From positions 1-22,998 of the forward strand of contig JBPCUO010000093.1 in NCBI GenBank assembly GCA_051011135.1: a stretch of 22,998 bases of DNA, written 5' to 3'. A program made the translations under genes and the position numbers. The notes beneath the pieces were generated by a model. The model searched no databases. It was not told the DNA's origin and saw nothing but the letters and a program-made list of their open reading frames with translations. The DNA comes from JACOND01 sp051011135 (GTDB lineage: Bacteria; Bdellovibrionota; Bdellovibrionia; Bdellovibrionales; UBA1609). Below are positions 15,579 to 22,618 of the stretch, one piece after another. Each line of letters starts with the position of its first letter. Position 1 is the first letter of the stretch.

Positions 15579-16966
15579 ACCAAGGGCTGATTCGCCATAT
15601 TGTTTCTATTGTTTTTGTTTTTAGTGTTGCAGGTTTTGCTTATTATGAATACAAAAAAACAAAAAGCCCTCAACAGCATTCTAAAAACCATTTTTTAAAA
15701 CAAGAACTTTCTGACCTTTCAGAGGTTAAGATTCAAAAATCCAATCAAACTCTTTGGATGGTTCGAGATCAACAAGAATGGTTTTTAAAAAAACCTATTA
15801 AAGATTTAGCGTCTTTTTCAGAAGTGTCTCGTTGGTTTGATGAAATTAAAATTCAACCTGTGGAACAATTGGAATTGGAAGGAGATATTCCTTGGGATGA
15901 TTATCATATAGGTCAATTTCCTACAGTGCTTTTAAAGTTTTTAGATGGAAGTGAGGTGCAATTCACAGTGAGCTCAAAGGGCTCTTTTGACGATAAATTT
16001 TTTATTAAAAAAGCAAAAAAACTTTATAAGGGTGAAAAATATTTTTCTAACGAGATTAATTCTAAAGACTTTCAAGATTTTCGAAATAAAAAAATCATTC
16101 CAAGTTATGGTCATGCCATTCAAGTTCAAATTCAAAAACCAAGATTTTTATCTTTAAATTGGAAACGAAATAGATGGTCTATAAAAGATAAAGATTTTCC
16201 TTTGAGTCAAAAAAATCTGGATCTTTTTTGGTCAGAACTTTCTACAATTACAGCGTCTGCAATTAAAGAAAAAGCAACACCTGCCTCTTTAAGTCAATAT
16301 GGTTTGAACAATCCTGCTTATCAAATGAGCTTAGATTATTCTAAAAAACGAAAAGTGATAATAAAGGTTTCGGCTTTAAAAGGAAATAAGGCTTATGTTT
16401 TTGCTTCTCACAGAGATTATATTTTAGAAATCTCAAAAGATTACTTTGAAAAAATGTATATTTCTAAAAATGGCATTCGAGATCATGGAGCTGCCTTTCG
16501 TTACCCTAAACATAAAGTTTCTGATTTAGAATTGAATTTTAAAAAAACCTATTTGCTTTCTCAAAAAAAAGCCGAATGGAAGCTTAAAAATCCTGATAAA
16601 AAAAAGGGATTAGATTTTAAAAATATTCAAATTTTAATGAATTCTATTTATGAACTTAAAGGAGTGGCTTATAAAAAAGGGACTCTTTCAAAAGTGACAA
16701 ACTCTGTCATTGCTAAAAATTCTAAAGGAGATATTTTATTGGATTTAAAAGCAGGTCTTCCTGTTGGATCTCGAGTTTGGATCCAAAGTAATCTTTCTAA
16801 AGATTTAGTAGCTTTACCAGTTTCTGCTTGGAATTCCATTTTGGAAAAAGATATTTTTGTTTCTCAAGAAGTAAAGATAGATCCAAAATTAAAGGAAAAA
16901 CTTTTAAAAGATCAAGAGCAGTCCAAAGAATCAAAGAATGATGAACACGATGGGCACGACCATTAA
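15575..16966 (+). CDS. DUF4340 domain protein
   Basis: This 463-residue protein has one N-terminal membrane helix (about 6-24) and a long beta-rich extracytoplasmic region with repeated DUF4340 units: short segments in which a VSxW or LKN element follows a lysine-rich strand (for example TLWMVRDQQEWFLKKPI and AEWKLKNPDKKKGLDF). DUF4340 proteins regularly follow GldF/GldG-type transporter genes and are thought to sit in the same envelope complex. The C-terminal tail ends in DEHDGHDH, a small cluster of His and Asp that may bind metal. The start is GTG within GTGA, overlapping the preceding stop, with AGGAGAGAGG upstream. Its TAA shares TTAA with the convergent radical SAM gene. Confidence 0.85.
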   Translation: MNQGLIRHIVSIVFVFSVAGFAYYEYKKTKSPQQHSKNHFLKQELSDLSEVKIQKSNQTLWMVRDQQEWFLKKPIKDLASFSEVSRWFDEIKIQPVEQLELEGDIPWDDYHIGQFPTVLLKFLDGSEVQFTVSSKGSFDDKFFIKKAKKLYKGEKYFSNEINSKDFQDFRNKKIIPSYGHAIQVQIQKPRFLSLNWKRNRWSIKDKDFPLSQKNLDLFWSELSTITASAIKEKATPASLSQYGLNNPAYQMSLDYSKKRKVIIKVSALKGNKAYVFASHRDYILEISKDYFEKMYISKNGIRDHGAAFRYPKHKVSDLELNFKKTYLLSQKKAEWKLKNPDKKKGLDFKNIQILMNSIYELKGVAYKKGTLSKVTNSVIAKNSKGDILLDLKAGLPVGSRVWIQSNLSKDLVALPVSAWNSILEKDIFVSQEVKIDPKLKEKLLKDQEQSKESKNDEHDGHDH

Positions 16967-18417
16967 ATATGTTTTGTAATTTGAAGATCAAAATCTTTTT
17001 TGATACCAGGAATTTTTTTAGGAAGAGAATTCATAGAGTTTAACCAATTCTCTGGAGTTTCCATACATAAAAAGACATTAAAACCATGATCTTTTAATTT
17101 TTGATTCATAAAAGAAAACATTTTTTGTCGAATGTTGTTTTCATAGCGAAGCTTACCATCTTTAGCAGTAAATAATTCTGATTTACAAACCAGGCTTTCC
17201 ATTCCAAATCGCTTTCTCATCAAAGCTTTTTGAGAGGCTTGGAATCTTAAAGCTCCAAGAGAGATTCGAGTGACTTCTTTAGGAGAAAAGTTTTCAGCAA
17301 TTTGTTCAACCAATTGTCCATAATTTTTTTCCCATTCTTCATGATAAATCATAGGATCAATATGAAAAGAAATAGGAAACCCTTTATCTTTAACTTTTTG
17401 AGCCGCTTTGAATCTTTGTTTTAAAGAAGCTGTTTTGTGTTCTTCTTTTTGAACAATATACTCAGGGTTGATAGACCAACTGACAATGACATTGCCAATA
17501 TGATCTTCGTTTTCAAAATTTTTAACATTATCAGATTTGGTTTTAAACTCTAAACTCCATTTGGGACAATCTTTAAAAAAACTTACTAGTTTTTGAGAGT
17601 AAAGGTTGATGTCATCTAAACTTAAACTATCTGTTTGTTCTCCTGTTCCAATTTTTAAATACTGATCTTTATAAGTTTTTTTGAGTTCTTTCAGTTCCTC
17701 GAAGGCTTGTTCTATATTTGCAAAAATCACAACGGCTGGAAAATTAATAAAGGATTGTAAATAACAATAAGAGCAATCCATTTCACAGTGTTGCCCAAGG
17801 TTTAAAACATAATAATTACAACACATCATTTTAGGATGAGCTCCAGGACATCGTTTAAAAAAAGAGCCTTTAAAATTTTTAATTAAAAGAGTTTTTTTGC
17901 TTTTATCCATGTTTGAAGCAGAGAGAGTTCCTTTTTTAAATTCATCATCTTCAATGATTTGTATCTTTTGTTTAGGAAATAACCCCAAAGCTCTTTGAGC
18001 TACTTCTGTTTTTTGAGCAGAAGATTCTATATAAACTTTTTCAAAAAGATCAAGTGTCTTTGTAAAAGAGGATTGTTGTTTTTTTAAAACAGGTTTTGGA
18101 AATTCTTTTTTAAGTTTTGAAGAGGCTATAGGGTATCTTAACTCTTTGAGTTTTTGAATTAAAACTCTAGGATTATTTTCTGTTTTAAAAAGAGAAGTGA
18201 GATCATGGTTTAAAAGCAAAAGCTCTCCGCTGAGTTCTAAAATTTGAAAACCTAAACTGTGACTGGGAGAATATTTAACAATCCAATTCAAAACAGGGTT
18301 GAGAGTTTTAGACTCCGAGATTTCTGTTAAAATATCTAGCTCTTTAGATTCCATTTTTTTGTCTAGAGCCCAATTTTGGAATTCAGGGTATTGAGTTAAA
18401 ATTTTAGAAAGTTCCAT
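16963..18417 (-). CDS. Spore photoproduct lyase-like radical SAM protein with N-terminal extension
   Basis: This 484-residue protein has the radical SAM CxxxCxxC motif at C211, C215, C218 (HCEMDCSYCYLQ), preceded by CPGAHPKMMCC (190-200), as in spore photoproduct lyase-family proteins (CPGT...CCxY...CxxDCxYC). The lyase family repairs the thymine dimer 5-thyminyl-5,6-dihydrothymine by a 5'-deoxyadenosyl radical. Related proteins are widespread outside spore formers, where the substrate is often unproven. SplB of Bacillus is about 342 residues; here about 150 extra helical residues precede the catalytic domain and I do not recognise them. The C-terminal region (EFKTKSDNVKN, HIGNVIVSWSINPEYIV) fits the family's barrel. 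It is alone on its strand; the promoter must lie in the gap at 18418-18653. Confidence 0.85.
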   Translation of the reverse strand: MELSKILTQYPEFQNWALDKKMESKELDILTEISESKTLNPVLNWIVKYSPSHSLGFQILELSGELLLLNHDLTSLFKTENNPRVLIQKLKELRYPIASSKLKKEFPKPVLKKQQSSFTKTLDLFEKVYIESSAQKTEVAQRALGLFPKQKIQIIEDDEFKKGTLSASNMDKSKKTLLIKNFKGSFFKRCPGAHPKMMCCNYYVLNLGQHCEMDCSYCYLQSFINFPAVVIFANIEQAFEELKELKKTYKDQYLKIGTGEQTDSLSLDDINLYSQKLVSFFKDCPKWSLEFKTKSDNVKNFENEDHIGNVIVSWSINPEYIVQKEEHKTASLKQRFKAAQKVKDKGFPISFHIDPMIYHEEWEKNYGQLVEQIAENFSPKEVTRISLGALRFQASQKALMRKRFGMESLVCKSELFTAKDGKLRYENNIRQKMFSFMNQKLKDHGFNVFLCMETPENWLNSMNSLPKKIPGIKKDFDLQITKHI

Positions 18418-18653
18418 AGCCCTTTGTAATGATTTTTATGAAAATCTTCAAGATATTTTTCTTTATTTATCAGGTTTTTAAAAGATTATTCTATCGCCTT
18501 TTTTTTAAAAAAGAATGAGGCAAGATCTATTGTTTAAAATTTTAACATATTCCAATTGTTTCGTCTCAAAACATGTCTCAAAATTTGTCTTGTTTTGAGA
18601 AAAGAAGTGAAAAATATTTATTTTATCAAAAGATACAATAAACTTATAAGAGT
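18418..18653. other. Divergent intergenic region
   Basis: This 236-bp gap serves the radical SAM gene (minus) and a lipoprotein gene (plus). I see no ORF. It is very AT-rich, with a gCCTTTTTTTTAAAAAAGaat stretch near 18497-18514. A -10-like TACAAT (18634-18639) or TATAAG (18645-18650) lies shortly before the lipoprotein ATG, without a clear -35. The repeat cluster 18564-18600 is listed separately. Confidence 0.5.
18564..18600. repeat. TCTCAAAA repeat cluster with a 10-bp inverted repeat
   Basis: TCTCAAAACA (18564-18573) has an exact inverted partner TGTTTTGAGA (18591-18600), with a third partial copy TCTCAAAA (18576-18583) in direct orientation 12 bp after the first. Three copies of one 8-mer, one inverted, within 37 bp of a divergent promoter region look like an operator for a dimeric regulator. 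No transcription-factor gene in this window accounts for it. Confidence 0.5.
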
Positions 18654-19151
18654 ATGAAATTTATTTCTATAACTTTATTTTTTTTATTTTTACTAGGATG
18701 TTCAAAAAACTCTTCTTTTGTTTACTCCTCTGAAAATGCTGAGGTTTCTAACCAGGAAGTTATTGAATCTTCTCCTGTTGTTTATGAACAAGAAGAAGTT
18801 CTTCTCGATTCTCGTATTGAAAATCAAAGAGATGAACGGGGTCGAAATATTTTATCTTTTGATTATTTTTATATTGTTTATGATAAAAATGAATTTGAAG
18901 TGGATCTTAAAAACAAGATCAAGGTAGTGGAAAATCTTTGTGAATCAGATGATATTTGTTACATTTCAGATCGTGAGTTGGAATTTAAACTTAAGTGTTA
19001 TGAAAGAAAATCCGAAAAAGAATCTGAGAAGTTATGTCGTTTTTTTAAAAGGCAAGATAATAAGAACATGAGTTTATTACAGTGTAAAAAAGAAATGGAT
19101 TATCACATTTACTCAGGTTTGATCGATCGAGTAGAAACAAGATGCCGTTAA
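18654..19151 (+). CDS. Cysteine-rich lipoprotein of unknown function
   Basis: This 165-residue protein has a signal peptide ending in lipobox LLGC (Cys16). The mature part begins with a Ser/Glu-rich flexible segment (about 17-58), then a charged domain containing six further cysteines (C93, C98, C110, C123 and two near the C-terminus, including one two residues from the end), which suggests disulfides in the periplasm or outside the cell. I recognise no family. The ATG is chosen because it gives a complete lipoprotein signal; no strong Shine-Dalgarno precedes it. The following gene is 38 nt away on the same strand. Confidence 0.75.
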   Translation: MKFISITLFFLFLLGCSKNSSFVYSSENAEVSNQEVIESSPVVYEQEEVLLDSRIENQRDERGRNILSFDYFYIVYDKNEFEVDLKNKIKVVENLCESDDICYISDRELEFKLKCYERKSEKESEKLCRFFKRQDNKNMSLLQCKKEMDYHIYSGLIDRVETRCR

Positions 19152-19189
19152 TAAAAAATCGTCGTTAGTAAAAAAATCAAGGAGGATTT

Positions 19190-19459
19190 ATGACACTTAT
19201 CAAAACATCATTATTTTTAACCGTACTTTGGGCTGTTCCTCAATATTCTTTTTCAGGAAGTTGTAACCACTCTGATCAATTGAATTCTGCAGGAAAACGA
19301 TGCGGAGGGCGAGTGGCTTCAGCGAGATCTGGTGCTCGATTAGGTGATAATGGAAAATACAAAGACTCTCAGAAAAAAAATCAAGTTTATGGCATGAATA
19401 AAGATTCCTATTATAAACAAGCTTATAATCAGCCTATTTATGATTGGAGCACTTATTAA
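19190..19459 (+). CDS. Small secreted protein with SCN...RCGGRVASARSG motif
   Basis: This 89-residue protein has a signal peptide (about residues 1-22, cut near FSGSC) and a short mature region. It contains a Cys pair in the motif CNHSDQLNSAGKRCGGR (25-41) followed by VASARSGAR; from memory, similar G-x-R-CG-x-R-[AV]-[AS]-x-R-x-G stretches occur in short exported proteins of other Proteobacteria. The C-terminus is Tyr/Asn/Gln-rich. It has the strongest ribosome site of this region (AAGGAGGA, about 6 nt before ATG), so high expression is likely. It lies 38 nt after the lipoprotein gene. The function is unknown. Confidence 0.75.
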   Translation: MTLIKTSLFLTVLWAVPQYSFSGSCNHSDQLNSAGKRCGGRVASARSGARLGDNGKYKDSQKKNQVYGMNKDSYYKQAYNQPIYDWSTY

Positions 19460-19474
19460 AAGAGATTAAAAAAT

Positions 19475-19502
19475 TTGACATTCCGGATTTGATAAATAAA
19501 AA
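19475..19502 (+). promoter_or_regulatory. Candidate promoter just before the 19511 gene
   Basis: TTGACA (19475-19480) is a perfect -35. A 16-bp spacer leads to TAAAAA (19497-19502). The predicted start (about 19508-19510) is at or one or two bases before the ATG at 19511, and no Shine-Dalgarno is present, suggesting a leaderless mRNA. Confidence 0.5.
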
Positions 19503-19510
19503 TAAGAATT

Positions 19511-20020
19511 ATGAAATTAATAATAGGAATTGCGTTGCTTTTATCCTTTCAAGTTTATGGAAAATCAACGGATGCAGATAAAGATTATTTAAGTTTTAAG
19601 AAGATTCTTGATGGGACTCAAAAAGTTTCTGATCTTGAGGCTTATAAATTAGCTCAAGATTTAAGTAATGATTGTTACAATTATGTTATAGGTTACGAAG
19701 CGGCTCTTTCTGATAAAAGAGATCGTACTCTCTTTAATTCTCAAAGATATCGAGATGCGAGTTATAAAGGGCGAGAGTTATCAGATAAAATGAATAGACA
19801 TGCGAAATATAAAGAATATGACAAAGCTTATCGTTATGCTAAACAAAGATTTGAATTATACTGTGAATACAAAAGAGATTTATCAAATGGTCTTCTTAGA
19901 AAAAAACTTCAAGAAGAAGCTCCTAAAACTGCAAAGCCTTCAAAAAAAGAATCAGAAAAAAAGCCAGACAAGAAACCTGAAGACAAACCAAAAAACAAAT
20001 TCCTAAATTTCGATAAATAA
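19511..20020 (+). CDS. Secreted protein with lysine/proline-rich C-terminus
   Basis: This 169-residue protein has a signal peptide (MKLIIGIALLLSFQVYG, about 1-17). The mature part is mostly helical and charged (about 24-135), with two cysteines (C55, C118) that may form a disulfide. It is rich in Tyr/Arg/Asp. A Lys/Pro/Glu tail (KPSKKESEKKPDKKPEDKP, about 142-160) ends in NKFLNFDK. The basic tail could bind DNA, lipopolysaccharide or peptidoglycan, but this is a guess. I recognise no family. The start is supported by the signal peptide; there is no ribosome site. Confidence 0.72.
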   Translation: MKLIIGIALLLSFQVYGKSTDADKDYLSFKKILDGTQKVSDLEAYKLAQDLSNDCYNYVIGYEAALSDKRDRTLFNSQRYRDASYKGRELSDKMNRHAKYKEYDKAYRYAKQRFELYCEYKRDLSNGLLRKKLQEEAPKTAKPSKKESEKKPDKKPEDKPKNKFLNFDK

Positions 20021-20025
20021 ATACG

Positions 20026-20058
20026 AAATATAAATCAATCTCCTATTGATTTATATTT
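20026..20058. repeat. Perfect 14-bp inverted repeat before the Sel1 gene
   Basis: AAATATAAATCAAT (20026-20039) and ATTGATTTATATTT (20045-20058) form a perfect 14-bp stem with a 5-nt loop (CTCCT). It begins six bases after the stop of the preceding gene and its right arm contains the -35 hexamer of the next gene. It could be a weak terminator (no T-run follows on the plus strand) or an operator. Confidence 0.75.
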
Positions 20059-20074
20059 AAAAAATCTCTATACT
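20046..20074 (+). promoter_or_regulatory. Promoter for the Sel1-repeat gene
   Basis: TTGATT (20046-20051), a 17-bp spacer, then TATACT (20069-20074); the -10 matches consensus at 5 of 6 positions. The expected start near 20081 leaves a leader of about four bases before the ATG at 20085, with no ribosome site. Confidence 0.6.
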
Positions 20075-20084
20075 ATATAAATAA

Positions 20085-20978
20085 ATGAAAATTATTTTAT
20101 CTCTTGTTTTATTATTTTCTTTTCACTCGAAGGCTTTTTTTAAAAAACCTGAAGATTCTAAAACTGAAAAAACAACAGTAGAAAAATCAATTAGAAAATT
20201 AAAAAAGCATGCAGAAAAAGGAAATCTTCAATCTCAATATGAATTAGGTATGAGATATTATAAAGGGGATGGGATTGTAAAAGATCTGCAGGAAGCTGTT
20301 TTTTGGCTTCAAAAATCTGGAAATAAAGGATATATCGATTCTCAAAAACAATTGTACTCTATGTATTCCAAAGGAGATGGAGTTTCAAGAAATACGAGTC
20401 TTGGAATTCACTGGTTAGAAAAAGCAGCTCATCAAGGAGATTTTGAAGCTCAATATGAGTTAAGCAAAATTTACTTGAATAAAGATCCAAAAAAAGCATT
20501 GCAGTGGTTGTTGAAGGCTTCTAAAAAAGGACATGTAAAATCTCAAAATAAACTGGGTTTTATGTATTTCAATGGTGTTGATGGTGTTAGGAAAGATTTA
20601 GAAAAAGCCATTTACTGGTTTGAAAGAGCGGGAAAAAAAGGTGATTTCTATGCGCAGTTTAATGCATCTCTTATCTATAGAGACTACAGAGGGGATCGTC
20701 CTGATTTAAAAGATATTAAAAAAGCTATTTATTGGTTAAGAAAAGCAGCCATGCAAAACTACGCTCCTGCTCAATATGAACTAGCATTAATTTATTATAA
20801 TAGCGATGGAGAGGACTCGAATTATGTCTTAGCTTATTCTTGGCTAACGATTGCTCTTTTAAATGGATATCAACAAGCTTCAAAAATTCAAAGCAATATA
20901 TCTGCTCAAATGACTCATCTTGAAATTCAAGAAGCTAAAAAGTTAGCTTTTAAAATTCATAAAGAAATCAATCAATAA
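20085..20978 (+). CDS. Exported Sel1-repeat (TPR-like) protein
   Basis: This 297-residue protein has a signal peptide (about 1-17) and about six Sel1-like repeats between 48 and 262. Canonical elements include QSQYELGMRYYKGDGIVKD (49-67), EAVFWLQKSGNKG, EAQYELSKIYL, KSQNKLGFMYFNGVDGVRK (152-170) and PAQYELALIYYNSDG (228-242). One repeat (about 120-150) is shorter. Sel1 repeats form an alpha-solenoid that binds partner proteins, and exported members often act in signalling, biofilm or host interaction. The partner is unknown; the neighbouring small exported proteins are candidates. It ends 3 nt from the convergent DUF6765 stop, leaving no room for a separate terminator. Confidence 0.92.
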   Translation: MKIILSLVLLFSFHSKAFFKKPEDSKTEKTTVEKSIRKLKKHAEKGNLQSQYELGMRYYKGDGIVKDLQEAVFWLQKSGNKGYIDSQKQLYSMYSKGDGVSRNTSLGIHWLEKAAHQGDFEAQYELSKIYLNKDPKKALQWLLKASKKGHVKSQNKLGFMYFNGVDGVRKDLEKAIYWFERAGKKGDFYAQFNASLIYRDYRGDRPDLKDIKKAIYWLRKAAMQNYAPAQYELALIYYNSDGEDSNYVLAYSWLTIALLNGYQQASKIQSNISAQMTHLEIQEAKKLAFKIHKEINQ

Positions 20979-20981
20979 TTT

Positions 20982-22364
20982 TTAATTAATAACAATTCCA
21001 TGTTTTGGTAATAAATTTTTTAAAGTGTAATGCCGATGATAGTCAGCGGCTTGATGAAATTTATAAATATCCAGTTTTGAAACATCTTCAGATTTATTGA
21101 GTTTTTCAAAGTTTGATTTTTTTTGATTTTCCCAATCAGAAGGATCGTAACTTAAATACTGCTTATCTTCTTGTTCCAATTGAAATAAATGACTCTTTTC
21201 TATTTCTTGTTTCCAAAGATTACAACGAAATTTTCTATTTCCTTTTGTTTCTAAAATTGCTTTAATTTTTTCTTTTTCAAGCTTATGAGTTATCGATTTG
21301 TTATAATATTTTTCAGAAAAGTTTTTAAGTTTTTCATAAAGATGTATGGCGCCTTCTAAGCAATTTTCAATATTATTTCTTTCACTGGCTTGATTGTTAT
21401 CTTGATATTTAAAATACCAATTTAAGTAAGGGATATCTGGAAAATCACAAACCCCTCCATGACCTAAGTACCCTCCGGCAAGTTGGCCTCCTATGCTTTT
21501 AAATCTTTCTTTACGAATTCTCCATTTTTTAAGTGTGAATTCTGCCCCTAGTTTTTTAAAAAAACCTTTTTTTTCACTCCAGTTTTTAGGCGAAAATTCT
21601 AATCTTAGTTTTTTAAAAAAATCGGTTCGTTGTTCTGGAGTCCAATGTTTAAAAGTAAATTCTGATCTTAGATTTTTGAAAAATTCTTTTCGTTGTTCTG
21701 GAGTCCAATGTTTAAAAGTAAATTCTGATCTTAGATTTTTTAAAAAGTTTTTCTTTTTTCGTGGAGTCCAGTTTTTAAGTGCAAATTCGGATTTGTATTT
21801 TCTAAAAAAGTTTTTCTTTCTTTTTTCAATTTTTCGTTTATCCTCATCATCTTTAGAGCCAATAGATCTAATGTTGACAACATTGTTTCTAGAACTGACT
21901 CCTGAAAACCCGTAATGAGAAAAAGTGTCGTAATAGACATGAGAAGCAATTCCAATTAAGTGCAAACTAAAAGAAAACTCATGAGCATGTTTAATATGAT
22001 TATCAAACATTTCATTAACGAGTTTACTATTTTTTTGACAAAGCAATCGCTCCGATAAGTTTTTACCTTCATTACCAGGATAAAAATGAAAAGGAATCCA
22101 TAATCTTCGTTGCATCACATCGGTAACACTTTTTTTAAATAACTTATCTTTGAGTTTTGCAATGGTGCTTAAAAAAATTTTTGGTAAGTGATGGGCTGTG
22201 GCTACGCCATAAAGCAAGCCTCCATCTTTGTGCCTTCTGCTGTTATTTTCTGTAGAATCATCTACAAATTGAGCAGCATAGGCGATGATGTGAGCATCTT
22301 GCGGTGATATTTCTGCAATACGAGCGATCGCATAGGTTGCGTAATAATGGATATCAAGTTGCAA
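20982..22364 (-). CDS. DUF6765 family protein with tandem-repeat insert
   Basis: This 460-residue protein begins MQLDIHYYATYAIARIAEIS, which from memory fits DUF6765. Conserved-looking elements include AAQFVDDSTEN (31-41), WIPFHFYPG (89-97), SLHLIGIASHVYYDTFSHYGFSG (133-155), and then GHGGVCDFPDIPYLNW (301-316). The histidine/aspartate pattern in helical segments recalls zinc-dependent phospholipase C/P1-nuclease-like folds, but catalysis is not shown. Between SHYGFSG and GHGGV lies an insert of five basic repeats of 19-21 residues (about 184-285). The start is a TTG preceded by GAGGA; it restores the family N-terminus. No signal peptide, so probably cytoplasmic. It is convergent with the Sel1 gene. 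Confidence 0.72.
   Translation of the reverse strand: MQLDIHYYATYAIARIAEISPQDAHIIAYAAQFVDDSTENNSRRHKDGGLLYGVATAHHLPKIFLSTIAKLKDKLFKKSVTDVMQRRLWIPFHFYPGNEGKNLSERLLCQKNSKLVNEMFDNHIKHAHEFSFSLHLIGIASHVYYDTFSHYGFSGVSSRNNVVNIRSIGSKDDEDKRKIEKRKKNFFRKYKSEFALKNWTPRKKKNFLKNLRSEFTFKHWTPEQRKEFFKNLRSEFTFKHWTPEQRTDFFKKLRLEFSPKNWSEKKGFFKKLGAEFTLKKWRIRKERFKSIGGQLAGGYLGHGGVCDFPDIPYLNWYFKYQDNNQASERNNIENCLEGAIHLYEKLKNFSEKYYNKSITHKLEKEKIKAILETKGNRKFRCNLWKQEIEKSHLFQLEQEDKQYLSYDPSDWENQKKSNFEKLNKSEDVSKLDIYKFHQAADYHRHYTLKNLLPKHGIVIN
21510..21815 (-). repeat. Tandem repeat inside the DUF6765 gene (63-bp unit)
   Basis: Five tandem units of about 63 bp (one is 57 bp) encode [KR]xxFFKxLRSEFTFKxWTPEQ-like repeats at residues about 184-285. 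The two central units are the most alike: 52 consecutive bases are identical at 21626-21677 and 21689-21740. The outer units are diverged (RKYKSEFALKNWTPR; KKLGAEFTLKKW). This pattern fits recent duplication of the central unit on top of an older repeat array. Confidence 0.9.
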
Positions 22365-22379
22365 TGGAATTCCTCATTT

Positions 22380-22618
22380 TTAGAAAAATACTACAGGTTT
22401 TTTATAAGATGTAGTTAAGAATTCATTAAAGCCTATTTTTATTCCTTCAAGCGAGATGGGGGGATCTGCCGGTTAAGAATCGATCATTTTTTAAGCATTA
22501 TCCGGTAGTTTCTAAGGTTTTTTTTACTCCAAGCTTGTAGCTTGTATGAAAAGAGGAGCGCAAGGGGTTGAATCTTTGAATCCTAAGGCGTGATTGTGTT
22601 ATTCTAATTTCTCAAGAA
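22380..22618. promoter_or_regulatory. Divergent intergenic region with candidate promoter
   Basis: No ORF of note. It separates the DUF6765 gene (minus) from the last lipoprotein gene (plus). It contains an imperfect inverted repeat, CCGGTTAA (22469-22476) with TTATCCGG (22498-22505), 7 of 8 bp paired, and a direct repeat AGCTTGTAGCTTGT near 22533-22546. A promoter-like pair TTGAAT (22576-22581) and TATTCT (22600-22605), 18 bp apart, lies shortly before the ATG at 22619. The local base composition is richer in G than neighbouring gaps. Confidence 0.4.

Noticed and set aside
18497..18514. CTTTTTTTTAAAAAAG as a bidirectional terminator
   Set aside because: The stem is only A-T pairs with almost no loop, and both flanking genes start here rather than end.
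21510..21815. The 63-bp tandem array as a CRISPR
   Set aside because: Units are contiguous without spacers, keep the reading frame and differ gradually; it is a coding repeat.
21493..21915. A plus-strand reading frame of 140 codons with Phe/Leu/Ser-rich repeats
   Set aside because: It is the antisense shadow of the tandem repeat in the DUF6765 gene and has no start context or family resemblance.
22469..22505. CCGGTTAA...TTATCCGG as a recombination or attC-like site
   Set aside because: The repeat is short and imperfect, it lacks the attC core GTTRRRY context, and no integrase is nearby.
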